From contig CAMCYP010000004.1 in NCBI GenBank assembly GCA_945885345.1, positions 1 through 64,000 of the forward strand: a stretch of DNA of 64,000 nt. The letters are read 5' to 3'. Shown here one piece after another: positions 26,328 through 35,665 of the stretch. How positions within the stretch are numbered: the stretch's first letter is position 1; the number at the start of each line of letters is the position of its first letter. The notes under the pieces were generated by a model. That model saw nothing but the letters and a program-made list of their open reading frames with translations. It had not been told where the DNA came from and did not search any database. Position numbers and translations under genes: made by a program. Origin of the DNA: Bordetella parapertussis (lineage in GTDB: Bacteria > Pseudomonadota > Gammaproteobacteria > Burkholderiales > SG8-41).

Positions 26328-29084
26328 AACGCTCCCATACCGGCCCCGCCGGATCAGGCTGCCCGGCTGCTGATCGGCCAGAAGGAAATTCTGGAGGGCA
26401 TCGTCTCCGGTCACGTGCTCGCCGATCTGCTGACCGCCATTTGCCGGCTGGTCGAAACACAAACCGACAACATGCTGTGCTCCATCCTGCTGCTGAATGC
26501 CGACGGCATCCACGTGCGGCATGGCGCGGCCCCCAGCCTGCCGGCCGAATTCGTGCATGCTGTCGATGGTTCACCCATCGGTCCGACAGCCGGTTCCTGC
26601 GGCACCGCCGCTTATCGCGGCCAGGCGGTCATCGTGGAAGACATCGCCATTGATCCGCTGTGGAAGGACTACCGTCAGCTCGCCCTGCCTCATGGTCTGT
26701 GCGCATGCTGGTCCACGCCGATTTTTGACCCGCACCGCCGGGTACTCGGCACTTTCGCCATTTACTACCGTTACCCCCGCAAGCCGTCGCCGGAACACGC
26801 CGCGCTGATCGAAATGGCAACGCAGACCGCGGCCATCGCCATCGAACACAACAATACCATCGAAAAACTGAGTGTCAGCGAAGAGCGCTTCCAGCTGGTA
26901 TCCAAAGCCACCAACGACGCAGTATGGGACTGGGACTTCACGCAAAACACCATCTGGTGGAACGATGGCTTCAGCAAACTGTTCGGTTATCCGCGCGAAG
27001 AACTCGAGCCCGGACCGGAATCGTGGACGCTGCGCATCCACCCCGACGAATTGCAGCAGGTGGCCGACGACATCCACGCTGTCATCGACGGCCGCGATCA
27101 ATACTGGTCGGCGGAATACCGTTTCCGCCGCCGCGACGGCAGCTATGCCGATATCTTCGACCGCGGCTTCGTGATCCGTGACGCTGCCGGCAAGGCCATC
27201 CGCATGATCGGTGCGATGCAGGACTTCACCCAGCGCAAACAGGCCGAAGTAAAAATCCGCCGCCTGAACCGGGTGTATGCCGTGCTCTCCGGCATCAATA
27301 CATTGATCGTGCGCGTACGCAACCGCCAGCAACTGTTCAGCGAAGCCTGCCGAATTGCCGCCGAGCAAGGCGGCTTTGGCATGGCGTGGATCGGATTGCT
27401 GGACCCTGCAAACCGCGACATCGTCCCGGCAACATGGTCGGGCAAGGCCGCGAACGAGCAGTGGGCCATGCTAAAAGCTTCGGCGCGCGACGATGCGGAA
27501 GGCCAAGGCACGATCGGTATCGCCGTCCGCACCCGACAGCCGGTCATCATCAACAACATTGCGGAAAACCTGACCGTCAACAGCAAGCGCCGCAGGATGT
27601 CGGTCGAACGCGGCCTGCTTTCAGCAATTGCCCTGCCTCTGCTTGTTGACGGTGAAGTGGCCGGTGTATTCATGCTGTTCGCATGCGAAATCGATTATTT
27701 CGATGCTCAGGAAATAAGGCTGCTGACCGAACTCGCCGGAGACATTTCCTTCGCGCTGCAGTACATCGCCAAAGAGGAAAAAGCCAATTACCTCGCATAC
27801 TATGACGTGGTCACCAGTCTGCCGAACCGCACGCTGTTTCTTGAGCACCTGTCCCACGCGCTGCATACGGCGGTCAACGGAACAGAAAAATTCGTGCTGG
27901 TACTGGGTGATATCAAACGTTTCCGGCTGATCAACGAAACACTGGGACGCCAGGCCGGCGACGATGTGCTGCGCCAGATCGGCAGCCGCCTGCTGCGGCT
28001 GATCCGCAACCCGGAAAATCTCGCCCGCGTTTCCTCGGACTGTTTCGCAACCTTTCTGCCCAGGATCAGCGATGCCGCGGAAGTGATGCACCGCATTGAG
28101 CACTTTGTCGCCGAGACCATGCGGGACCCGATCACCATCGCCGGCCGTGAACTGACGCTGGCTTTTGCCATGGGAGCTGCGGTTTTTCCGGATGACGGCA
28201 CTGATGCCGAAACACTGTTCCGCAATGCCGAAACCGCGCTGAAAAAAGCCAAGGCGGACGGGGAAAGTTTCCTGTTTTACGCACCGGCAATGAATGCCCG
28301 TGTCGCCGAATCGCTGACGCTCGAAAACAAGCTGCGGCGCGCACTCGACCTCGGCCGGTTCGTGCTGCATTACCAGCCCAAGGTCGATGTGCGGACACGC
28401 GCCGTCACCGGACTTGAGGCGCTGATCCGCTGGCAGGACCCTGAACTGGGCCTGGTTCCGCCGGCCAAGTTCATCCCGCTGATGGAAGAAACGGGGCTGA
28501 TCCTGGATGTCGGGCAATGGGCGCTGCGGCAGGCGGTGGCCGATCACTGTGACTGGACGACACGCGGCCTGCGCGCGCCGCGCATCGCCGTCAATGTGTC
28601 GTCAATCCAGATGCGGCAGAAAAATTTCGTGGATACGGTGGTTGAGGCGATCGGGGGGTTCTGCGGGAAAGAAGTTGCGCTGGATCTCGAAATCACCGAG
28701 AGCGTGATGATGGAAAATCTCGGCGACATGACCAAGGCACTGCAGATCATCCGCGGCCTGGGCGCACACATCTCGATGGATGACTTCGGCACCGGTTATT
28801 CGTCGCTGAGCTACATCGCCAAGCTGCCGATCAACGAACTGAAAATCGACCGCTCGTTTGTCATCGAAATGGCCGGCAGCGAATACAGCCGCAACATCGT
28901 CACCATGATCATCCAGCTCGCACACACCTTGCATCTCAAGGTCGTCGCCGAAGGCGTGGAGGCGGAGGAACAGGTGCGCATTCTCGACCAGTTGGGCTGC
29001 GACCAGATGCAGGGTTACCTGATCAGCAAACCGTTGCCGCGCACGGATATCGAACAACTGCTGCGCAAATCCGCGGCGTCCTGA
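26283..29084 (+). CDS. GAF-PAS-GAF-GGDEF-EAL cyclic-di-GMP signalling protein
   Basis: Cytosolic multidomain sensor of 933 residues. Approximate layout: GAF 38-190, PAS 200-325 (WDWDFTQNTIWWNDGF), GAF 330-480, GGDEF 495-655, EAL 670-925. The GGDEF signature is replaced by SSDCF near residue 585, so cyclase activity is unlikely. The EAL domain keeps LEALIRW, AVNVSS, DLEITESVM, DDFGTGYSSL, LKIDRSF, VVAEGVE and QGYLISKPL, so phosphodiesterase activity is expected. The ATG at 26283 has no ribosome site; a GTG at 26325 is possible, or a frame joined from 26236. Stand-alone gene. Confidence 0.92.
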   Translation: MAHAVGIQTRPPPAVNAPIPAPPDQAARLLIGQKEILEGIVSGHVLADLLTAICRLVETQTDNMLCSILLLNADGIHVRHGAAPSLPAEFVHAVDGSPIGPTAGSCGTAAYRGQAVIVEDIAIDPLWKDYRQLALPHGLCACWSTPIFDPHRRVLGTFAIYYRYPRKPSPEHAALIEMATQTAAIAIEHNNTIEKLSVSEERFQLVSKATNDAVWDWDFTQNTIWWNDGFSKLFGYPREELEPGPESWTLRIHPDELQQVADDIHAVIDGRDQYWSAEYRFRRRDGSYADIFDRGFVIRDAAGKAIRMIGAMQDFTQRKQAEVKIRRLNRVYAVLSGINTLIVRVRNRQQLFSEACRIAAEQGGFGMAWIGLLDPANRDIVPATWSGKAANEQWAMLKASARDDAEGQGTIGIAVRTRQPVIINNIAENLTVNSKRRRMSVERGLLSAIALPLLVDGEVAGVFMLFACEIDYFDAQEIRLLTELAGDISFALQYIAKEEKANYLAYYDVVTSLPNRTLFLEHLSHALHTAVNGTEKFVLVLGDIKRFRLINETLGRQAGDDVLRQIGSRLLRLIRNPENLARVSSDCFATFLPRISDAAEVMHRIEHFVAETMRDPITIAGRELTLAFAMGAAVFPDDGTDAETLFRNAETALKKAKADGESFLFYAPAMNARVAESLTLENKLRRALDLGRFVLHYQPKVDVRTRAVTGLEALIRWQDPELGLVPPAKFIPLMEETGLILDVGQWALRQAVADHCDWTTRGLRAPRIAVNVSSIQMRQKNFVDTVVEAIGGFCGKEVALDLEITESVMMENLGDMTKALQIIRGLGAHISMDDFGTGYSSLSYIAKLPINELKIDRSFVIEMAGSEYSRNIVTMIIQLAHTLHLKVVAEGVEAEEQVRILDQLGCDQMQGYLISKPLPRTDIEQLLRKSAAS

Positions 29085-29202
29085 CCTGCCGCACGACACA
29101 CCCCTAAGCCCCTGTGGGTATGGACAAATGCAGGCGGCGTCCGCATCATAGACCCCTGTTACTGTAGTCACCAATCAAAAAAACCATTGGAGGAGATTCA
29201 CG

Positions 29203-30186
29203 ATGCGCATCGTCAAACTGCTGGCGGCCACGATCCTTTTCACACCGCTCGCGCTGCTCGTCATGCCCGCAGCACAGGCTGCACAAGCCCAATTTCCGGA
29301 AAAACCGATCCGGCTGATCATCGGTAGCGCCGCGGGTTCCGGCCCGGACATCATTGGCCGGATGATGGCTGAACGGCTCTATGACACCTGGAAGCAGCGC
29401 ATCGTCGTCGACGCCCGTCCCGGCGCCGCCGGCGCAATCAGCGCCGACCTCGCACTCGCCGCGGTGCCTGACGGTTACACCTGGATGATGCTGACCTCGC
29501 AGTTGTTCGTCGCCTCCCAGGTTCTGGCCGACATCAAGTTCGACCTCGCCCGGGATTTCCAGTCGCTGTCGCTGATCGGCACCACACCCTTTGTACTGCT
29601 CGCCAATACGCAGCTGCCGGCAAAATCGCTGAAGGAACTGATCGAACTCGCCAAAAAGCAGCCGGGCAAGATCCGTTACGGTTCGGCCGGCACCGGCGCC
29701 TCCGAACATCTCTCCGGCGTGCTGCTGGGCCACCTCACCGGCATCAGCATGTTGCATGTGCCGTACAAGGGTGTGCCGCAGTCGATTGCCGATACGCTCG
29801 CCAACGAAGTGCAGACCAGCTTCGCGGTGCTGCCCGCGGCCTATCCGCACATCCAGGGCGGGCGGCTGCGCGCGCTGGGTGTGACCACGGCCAAACGCGC
29901 CGCGCTGATTCCCGGCGTGCCGGCGATCGGCGAAGTCGTGCCCGGTTATGCAATGAATGCCTGGTACAGTGTCGTCGCTCCGACCGGTACGCCGGTAGCG
30001 ATCATGAATCAGGTCAGCGCAGAAATGGCGAAGGCTGTGAAAGAACCCGCATTCGGCGAAAGACTGAAAAGCTCGGGGGTCAGCATCGTCGGCAGCGACC
30101 GCGCCGGCCTTGACGCCTGGCGGCGTGACGAAAACAAGCGCATCAGCGAACTGGTCAAGATATCGGGCGCCAAAGAAAAGAAGTAA
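29203..30186 (+). CDS. Bug-family (TctC-type) periplasmic solute-binding protein
   Basis: Secreted binding protein of 327 residues, with signal peptide MRIVKLLAATILFTPLALL and cleavage after AQAAQA. Family motifs: KPIRLIIGSAAGSGPDIIGR, DARPGAAGAISADLALAAVPDGYTW (read in two parts), GTGASEHLSGVLLGHLTG and HVPYKGVPQS. These proteins bind carboxylates for tripartite tricarboxylate transporters, but no TctA or TctB lies nearby, as usual for orphan Bug proteins. A strong ribosome site GGAGGAG precedes it and a terminator follows. Confidence 0.93.
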   Translation: MRIVKLLAATILFTPLALLVMPAAQAAQAQFPEKPIRLIIGSAAGSGPDIIGRMMAERLYDTWKQRIVVDARPGAAGAISADLALAAVPDGYTWMMLTSQLFVASQVLADIKFDLARDFQSLSLIGTTPFVLLANTQLPAKSLKELIELAKKQPGKIRYGSAGTGASEHLSGVLLGHLTGISMLHVPYKGVPQSIADTLANEVQTSFAVLPAAYPHIQGGRLRALGVTTAKRAALIPGVPAIGEVVPGYAMNAWYSVVAPTGTPVAIMNQVSAEMAKAVKEPAFGERLKSSGVSIVGSDRAGLDAWRRDENKRISELVKISGAKEKK

Positions 30187-30202
30187 GCGTTACCGCAATC
30201 GG

Positions 30203-30232
30203 AAAAAATGCCGCGCAGCGCGCGGCATTTTT
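30203..30232. terminator. Intrinsic terminator after Bug gene
   Basis: Stem TGCCGCGC/GCGCGGCA with loop AGC (30209-30227), flanked by A-tract and T-tract, so active in the plus direction and possibly both. Confidence 0.88.
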
Positions 30233-30261
30233 ATGGAACACTGTCTATCTCCGTCCCCGGA

Positions 30262-31062
30262 ATGCCCTGGATGATCCGCCTGCTGCTGTCTGCGACATTC
30301 GCCGCGCTGTTGATAACCACGACCGCGGGTGCCAGCGACCTGATCCTGACTGAGACCGGCGAACTGCCGGTGATCCTGACCGCGCCGCACGGTGGCGTTG
30401 AGGACGTGCCGGATTGCGCTGCGCGCACGCCGGCAGGCAGGCGTTTCGTCAACCGCCCGGACCAGCGTACCGACCTCCTTGCGCGCGGTATCGCCGATGA
30501 ACTGAAACAACTGACCGGCAAGGCACCGTATCTGGTAATCGCCCGCTTCCATCGCAAATTCATCGATGCCAACCGCCGCGCCGACGAAGCCTACGGCGCT
30601 CCCGGCTGCGCCGCCGGCTACGAGGCCTACCATGCCGCGATTCGCAACTACATCAGCGAAATTCGCACAAAATTCCCGCACGCAATGCTGTTCGACATCC
30701 ACGGTCAGGCCGCCCGTCCCGATTCGATCCTGCGCGGCACCCACCACGGCAGCGCTGTGGCAAGGCTGCTGGCACGCGCCGGCGCGCAGGCGGTCAACGG
30801 ACCCGACAGTGTGTTCGGCCGGTTCGCCGCCATGGGTTATCACATTGTCCCGCTCAACAACACGGCACCCACCGACCGGGTCGAGGCCGAGGGTTATACC
30901 GGCGGGCATACCGTCGCGCTTTACGGCAGCAATCGTGACGACGGTATCGATGCGATGCAGCTTGAATTCGGCTTCGACCTGCGTACACGGGATGTTGTTG
31001 CCAGAACCGCGCGCGACACGGCGCAGGCGATCGCCGCGTTTTATGCGCGCTATCTCAAATAA
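30262..31062 (+). CDS. N-formylglutamate amidohydrolase-like secreted protein
   Basis: 266 residues with an N-terminal signal peptide (MPWMIRLLLSATFAALL, cleavage near TAGAS). The fold shows APHGG near residue 41, RFHRKFIDANR, MLFDIHGQ and LEFGFDLR, which match the metal-binding and catalytic positions of the N-formylglutamate amidohydrolase family. Secretion is unusual for an enzyme of histidine degradation, so the substrate may be another N-acyl or peptide compound. Start at 30262 avoids an upstream frame that would begin inside the terminator hairpin. It overlaps the end of the convergent AraC gene by 13 bp. Confidence 0.75.
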   Translation: MPWMIRLLLSATFAALLITTTAGASDLILTETGELPVILTAPHGGVEDVPDCAARTPAGRRFVNRPDQRTDLLARGIADELKQLTGKAPYLVIARFHRKFIDANRRADEAYGAPGCAAGYEAYHAAIRNYISEIRTKFPHAMLFDIHGQAARPDSILRGTHHGSAVARLLARAGAQAVNGPDSVFGRFAAMGYHIVPLNNTAPTDRVEAEGYTGGHTVALYGSNRDDGIDAMQLEFGFDLRTRDVVARTARDTAQAIAAFYARYLK

Positions 31063-31928
31063 GCCGGCGGCGCGGCGCCCGCAGTAAACGCCCGCGGCGC
31101 AATGCCCAGCGCGCGGCGGAACATGGTCGAAAACGCGCCCGGACTTTCATAACCAAGATCCACCGCCACCGTCGTCACCGGCACGCCCTCGGCCAGCCGC
31201 CGGATGGATTCGAGCAGCCGTGCCTGCTGTTTCCAGCGTGCGAAAGTGATGCCGGTTTCGCGCAAAAAACGCCGGTACAGCGTGCGCGTGCTGGTGTTCA
31301 GCTCACCAGCGTCAAAATCACAGGGCCTCCGCGTCGACAGGTCCGCGAGGATGCGTTCACACAATTGCGTCAGATCCGCACTCTCCGGCAGCGGCAGGTC
31401 CAGCGCGCAATGCGGCAGGCGGCGGATTTCTGCGATCAGCAGATGCATCAACAGGCCGTCAGCGCCGCGTTCGTCATAGTTCGCCGGCAGTAGCGCAGCG
31501 CGCACCACCAGTTCACGCAACAGCGGCGTGACGTCAAGCACCGCGCACGATGCCGGCATGCCCGCACCGGCAATCTCATCCAGATAAAGGCTGTGCATGT
31601 CGACAATGCCGTGCATCTGGATTTCATGCACCGTGTGTGCCGGCACCCACAGCGCACGCGAAGGCGGCACGATCCACGCATGACGCGCGCTGCGCACCCG
31701 CATCGTGCCCGCAACTGCAAACACGAACTGTGCGCGGCCATGCCAGTGCGGCGCGATGTGGTGTCCCTTCGGATACGCGGTATGACGGATCACCACCGCG
31801 CGCGACAGGTCACCCTGCACAGGACTTTCCGGAGCGACGGCAAAATCGCTGCCGACATCCAGGCGGGCCACGCGAAGACGGATCGGGCCGGATGGCGTAG
31901 CTTTGCCCGCTTTGCTCCGGCTGTCCAT
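31050..31928 (-). CDS. AraC-family transcriptional regulator
   Basis: Regulator of 292 residues with an N-terminal cupin-like sensing domain (HIAPHWHGRAQFVFAVAGTM) and a C-terminal AraC double helix-turn-helix (GVPVTTVAVDLGYESPGAFS, then MFRRALGIAPRAF). Start at the ATG 31928; the longer frame to 31982 would run through the intergenic operator. Divergent from an MFS transporter gene with a 65 bp gap containing a strong dyad, so that transporter is the likely target. Confidence 0.92.
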   Translation of the reverse strand: MDSRSKAGKATPSGPIRLRVARLDVGSDFAVAPESPVQGDLSRAVVIRHTAYPKGHHIAPHWHGRAQFVFAVAGTMRVRSARHAWIVPPSRALWVPAHTVHEIQMHGIVDMHSLYLDEIAGAGMPASCAVLDVTPLLRELVVRAALLPANYDERGADGLLMHLLIAEIRRLPHCALDLPLPESADLTQLCERILADLSTRRPCDFDAGELNTSTRTLYRRFLRETGITFARWKQQARLLESIRRLAEGVPVTTVAVDLGYESPGAFSTMFRRALGIAPRAFTAGAAPPAYLR

Positions 31929-31932
31929 TTTG

Positions 31933-31955
31933 CGAATGTTTATGGTAAATATTCG
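31933..31955. promoter_or_regulatory. Dyad between AraC regulator and MFS gene
   Basis: CGAATGTTTA-TGG-TAAATATTCG, 9 of 10 arm positions symmetric. It sits 4 bp upstream of the regulator start and 38 bp upstream of the transporter start, a likely operator for one or both. Confidence 0.5.
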
Positions 31956-31993
31956 AAAGACAGACGATTGTAACTCAAGCACACTTTCGCTCC

Positions 31994-33199
31994 ATGACTA
32001 CCGCCAACACCGCTTCTACCCCCCCCGCCGTCGTGCGCCTGCTGCTCAATATCGGCCACGCCATCGACCACATGTTCCTGCTGATCTTCGCCACGGCCGT
32101 GGCCACCATCGCTGTTGAATTCGGCTACGCGAACTGGACCGAGCTGATGCCGTACAGCGTCGGCGCATTCGCGCTGTTCGGCTTGGGCGCCCTGCCCGCC
32201 GGCCGTCTCGGCGACCTGTGGGGCCGGCGCATCATGATGATCATTTTTTTCATCGGCATGGGTGTCGCCGCGATGCTGGTGGCGCTGACACAGAACGCCT
32301 GGCAACTCGCGGCAGCTCTGACGCTGCTCGGCACCTTCGCAGCGATCTACCATCCGGTGGGCATTCCGATGCTGGTGCAGAACGTGCCGAACCCCGGCGC
32401 GGTGATCGGATTGAACGGCCTCGCCGGCAACCTCGGCATCGCCGTCGCAGCACTCCTCACCGGCTTTCTCGTCAAATGGATCGGCTGGCGCGCAGCGTTC
32501 GTGATCCCCGGCCTGCTGTCGATTGCCTGCGGCGTGGTGTTCGCCTTGAACTGCCCGAAGGAAACCGAGGCACCATCGAAACGCAAAGGCGGCAAGGCCA
32601 AGGTCACGCTGACGCCGGAAATGCTGGTGCGGGCCTTTGCCGTGATGACTTCCGCCGCAGCGGTCAGCACCATCCTGTTCAACTTCACCACCAACGGCAA
32701 TTCACAACTGCTGATCGAAGGATTCAAGGGCGTGGTTGACGATCCCGCGGTGATCGGCACGCTGCTCGCGATCATCTACACCATCGCTTCGTTTGCGCAG
32801 ATCGTCGTTGGCCGGCTGATCGACAAGGTTGCGTTCAAACCGCTGCAATTCTGGATATCGGTGATCCAGATTCCGCTGCTGATCTGGGCTGCATACAGCC
32901 AGGACTGGATGCTGTTCGTCGCGCTGCTGGCGGTGATGGTGTTTGTCTTTGGCGCAATCCCCTTCACCGACGCGATGATCGTGCGTTACGTCGATGATCG
33001 CCTGCGTTCACGCGTCGCCGGCATGCGGCTGACAGTGGCTTTCGGTTTCAGTTCGCTCGCGGTTTGGATCCTCGGGCCGCTGGTGAAGGCAATCGGCTTT
33101 TCCAACGCGCTGTGGATCATGGCCGGCATCGCTGCGATCAAGGCCGCGATCGTGCTGCTGTTGCCGGAAGAGCCTGCAGCAGAACCTGTAAAAACCTGA
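31994..33199 (+). CDS. MFS transporter
   Basis: Major facilitator of 401 residues with about 12 membrane segments. The loop 2-3 signature reads PAGRLGDLWGRRIMMI, and a central hydrophilic loop (ETEAPSKRKGGKAKV) divides the two halves. The second half carries IVVGRLIDKVAFKPLQ and RYVDDRLRSRVAGMRL. Substrate unknown. Divergent from an AraC regulator, the probable controller. The TauE-type exporter gene follows in the same direction after 83 bp. Confidence 0.9.
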   Translation: MTTANTASTPPAVVRLLLNIGHAIDHMFLLIFATAVATIAVEFGYANWTELMPYSVGAFALFGLGALPAGRLGDLWGRRIMMIIFFIGMGVAAMLVALTQNAWQLAAALTLLGTFAAIYHPVGIPMLVQNVPNPGAVIGLNGLAGNLGIAVAALLTGFLVKWIGWRAAFVIPGLLSIACGVVFALNCPKETEAPSKRKGGKAKVTLTPEMLVRAFAVMTSAAAVSTILFNFTTNGNSQLLIEGFKGVVDDPAVIGTLLAIIYTIASFAQIVVGRLIDKVAFKPLQFWISVIQIPLLIWAAYSQDWMLFVALLAVMVFVFGAIPFTDAMIVRYVDDRLRSRVAGMRLTVAFGFSSLAVWILGPLVKAIGFSNALWIMAGIAAIKAAIVLLLPEEPAAEPVKT

Positions 33200-33282
33200 C
33201 GTCCTGCAATCCGCTGCTCACCCGGCCTGGTTGCTGACGCGCCGAATTCTTAAATTAATTAATAAAATCAACAGGTTATAAA

Positions 33283-34032
33283 ATGAATTGGCTCGACATT
33301 ACTTTGCTCGTCAGCGCCGCCTTCTTCACCTCGGCACTCACCTCCGTCGCCGGCGCCGGTGGCGGCACGATATTGATCGCACTGATGCTGCTGTTCATGC
33401 CGCCAGCCGCAGCCATCCCCGCGCACGGCGTGGTACAGCTCGCCTCCAACACCTGGCGTGTATGGCTGTTCCGCAAACACATGGCATGGCCGCTGATCAT
33501 CCGCTTCAGCGCGCTGATGCCGTTTGGTGTCGCGCTCGGATTGTGGCTGTTCCAGGAAATGCCCAAGGAACTGGTGCAGGTGCTGATCGGATTCTTCGTG
33601 CTGCTGACGCTGTTCCTGCGCCACCTCAAACGCTTTGCGCCAAAAGAATTTCCACTATGGGCCTTCGTGCCGCTGGGCTTCATCACCGGCGCGCTGAACA
33701 TGATCGTCGGCGTCATCGCGCCCGTGCTGGGCGTGCTGATCATCCGCAAGGACCTGAAAAAAGAAAACGTCGTCGGCACACTGGGTTTTTTCGGTTTCGT
33801 CGGCAACCTGCTGAAAATCGCCGCTTTTACCCTGGTTGGCTTCAGCTTCGCCGAGTACGGATTTTTGCTGCTGCTGATGACTGTCGCCGTGATTGTCGGC
33901 ACCTCGGTTGGCAAAAAGGTATTGTCCGGTTTTGATGAAAAAACCTTCCTGCTGGTGTTCAACGTCATGCTGATATCGCTGGCACTGAAACTGATCGTGT
34001 TCGACGGCCTGCGTGCACTGCTCGGTTATTGA
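33283..34032 (+). CDS. TauE/SafE-family membrane exporter
   Basis: Integral membrane protein of 249 residues with about eight hydrophobic segments, of the sulfite/organosulfonate exporter family. Motifs include TSVAGAGGGTILIALMLLF near the N-terminus, LGFITGALNMIVGVIAPVLG in the repeat, and GTLGFFGFVGNLLKIAAF. Preceded by an AT-rich stretch and followed by a bidirectional terminator. Substrate cannot be assigned. Confidence 0.88.
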   Translation: MNWLDITLLVSAAFFTSALTSVAGAGGGTILIALMLLFMPPAAAIPAHGVVQLASNTWRVWLFRKHMAWPLIIRFSALMPFGVALGLWLFQEMPKELVQVLIGFFVLLTLFLRHLKRFAPKEFPLWAFVPLGFITGALNMIVGVIAPVLGVLIIRKDLKKENVVGTLGFFGFVGNLLKIAAFTLVGFSFAEYGFLLLLMTVAVIVGTSVGKKVLSGFDEKTFLLVFNVMLISLALKLIVFDGLRALLGY

Positions 34033-34051
34033 CCCAGACGTAAAAAACCGC

Positions 34052-34080
34052 AAAAAAACGCCCTCATCGGTGAGGGCGTT
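34052..34080. terminator. Bidirectional terminator
   Basis: Perfect 10 bp stem AACGCCCTCA/TGAGGGCGTT with loop TCGG (34057-34080). The A7 run before it gives a U-tract for the minus-strand gene that ends at 34114. Confidence 0.85.
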
Positions 34081-34113
34081 TAGATCTGCCGACTGCAACG
34101 GCCGTGTTGATTG

Positions 34114-35202
34114 TTACGGATTGCGCACCAGCGTGCCACCTTCCACCCGGACCTTGTCACCCACCTTGTAACCGGGGTCGGTGTCATAAGGAATGGCCTG
34201 GCTGCCGCCGTTTTCCAGACGCGTGATGACTTCATAGTGCTTGGTGGTTTTCATGCGATTTTCAATTTCTTTGCCGGCGTAAGCTCCGCCAGCAGCGCCC
34301 GCCACCGTGGCAACCGTCTTGCCGGTGCCGCCGCCGACCTGGTGACCGAGCAACGCACCGGCGAGGCCGCCGGCAATCATGCCGAGATAGTTGCCCTCAC
34401 CCTTGACTTCGATCACGTTGACTGCTTCTACCACGCCGCAATTCGCACATTGCCTGGCCGAACGCCGGTTACCCGGTGCGGCGTTTGAGGAGGCCAGCAG
34501 CGACTTGCCGAGCACAGCGCTGGAGCGAACGTCCCCCACGCGCAGATTGGCAGTGACCCTGCTGTCCGCTGCAATGCGGTCCGTCGACTTGATGGTATAG
34601 ATCCCTTCGTACACGCCATCCCGCGTCTCATCCAGGAAGATCCTGCCCTTCACGCCGGCAATCTTGACACTGGCTTTCGCCCGCGGCGTGCCGTACAGCG
34701 TAAAGCCCAGGTCATAACCCGTGGTCAACTGGTTTGGCGCCACTTCGAAGCGATCGATGCGGGGATTCACGCCTGCAGCAGCCGCCTCCGCCTTGAGTTG
34801 CGCTTTCGTCTTCGCCGCAGAAGCAATCAAATACTCATCAAGGACCACGCTTGCCACCTGGTTGCCCACCCGCAGATTGGCGGTAACCCGGTCGGTAGGC
34901 GCGATGCGGTCGGCAGTTTTGATCGTATAAATGCCCTCGTAGAATCCCGTCTCCCGTTCCTCCAGCAGCAGGCGGCTGGTCGCGCCCGGGATGCTGATGA
35001 TGGCGATGCCACCGGGAGTTCCGTACAGCGTGAAGTTCAACTCTGTACCGGCTGTCAGTTTACGCACCTGCTTGACGTCAAAACCGCCGATACGTGGTGC
35101 CGCAGTCGAGTAGACCGGTTGCTGGGCACCGGCAACACCGGATACCAGCGTAAACGGCAACAGGAGAAACAAGGCGAGGAATAATTTCTGGCAGATCTTC
35201 AT
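34114..35202 (-). CDS. Duplicated-module glycine-zipper envelope protein
   Basis: Secreted or membrane protein of 362 residues, signal peptide at the N-terminus (LFLALFLLLPFTLVSGVAGA). Two tandem beta modules of about 100 residues follow, each with FTLYGTP, YEGIYTIK, DRIA and RVTANLRVG. The C-terminal 110 residues hold CANCGVVEAVN, a glycine-zipper segment (GALLGHQVGGGTGKTVATV) and a basic domain ending GDKVRVEGGTLV. That last part is paralogous to the protein at 37824-38399. Probably an outer-membrane-associated stress protein; function unproven. First of the stress island; a weak Crp-like dyad lies 80 bp upstream. Confidence 0.8.
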   Translation of the reverse strand: MKICQKLFLALFLLLPFTLVSGVAGAQQPVYSTAAPRIGGFDVKQVRKLTAGTELNFTLYGTPGGIAIISIPGATSRLLLEERETGFYEGIYTIKTADRIAPTDRVTANLRVGNQVASVVLDEYLIASAAKTKAQLKAEAAAAGVNPRIDRFEVAPNQLTTGYDLGFTLYGTPRAKASVKIAGVKGRIFLDETRDGVYEGIYTIKSTDRIAADSRVTANLRVGDVRSSAVLGKSLLASSNAAPGNRRSARQCANCGVVEAVNVIEVKGEGNYLGMIAGGLAGALLGHQVGGGTGKTVATVAGAAGGAYAGKEIENRMKTTKHYEVITRLENGGSQAIPYDTDPGYKVGDKVRVEGGTLVRNP

Positions 35203-35281
35203 GACTCACTCCGGGGTTTTCGATCCCGACAGAACTGGCGGAACCATGACACGGATGATGTCATTCAAACACGCGCTGCTC

Positions 35282-35297
35282 TGTACTCTGGCGAACA
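35282..35297. promoter_or_regulatory. Crp-like dyad site 1 (weak)
   Basis: TGTACT-CTGG-CGAACA, two mismatches to TGTRCG-N4-CGYACA, with outer arms CTGT/ACAG. It is 80 bp before the start of the glycine-zipper gene at 35202. Confidence 0.35.
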
Positions 35298-35487
35298 GTC
35301 GGCATCAATCGACCGGCTTCCCGCACAGCAAGGCTGGCGCTGAAGTCAACCAGTCAACTTTGCAAGCCTCGTCTCCATGGCAGCGCAAAGCAGCGGGAAA
35401 ATCTCCGCTTTCCGGCTAATGCCCGCGGGCAGGCCCACGTCACGGGAAGCCCGGCAATCCTGAACCGTCATTGCCAACCATCTGCTG

Positions 35488-35503
35488 CGTACACCAGCGT
35501 ACA
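35488..35503. promoter_or_regulatory. Crp-like dyad site 2 (weak)
   Basis: CGTACA-CCAG-CGTACA; right arm perfect, left arm with two mismatches to TGTRCG. CAGTCTCGACG follows with its first six bases centred 32 bp downstream, matching TAGTCTCTACG at the same distance from site 3 on the plus side. Confidence 0.4.
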
Positions 35504-35665
35504 GACGGCACATGCCCCGTGATCCAGTCTCGACGTTTTCGCGTCGCGCAATGGCATTCCGGAACCGGAAAGAACGAACATCCGTCCCGGGCTGGCTCCT
35601 TTGCGTTGCCGTTTGCCGGATTTTCCGGACGGAACGACAAACCATAACAGGAGTGTCTGATCGCG

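Larger units (their letters stand above)
35203..35665. other. 463 bp intergenic region with two weak Crp-like dyads
   Basis: No convincing gene. Short frames on both strands lack ribosome sites and family motifs. It contains the weak dyads at 35282-35297 and 35488-35503 and separates the divergent glycine-zipper gene and the first Crp/Fnr-like regulator. Confidence 0.6.
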
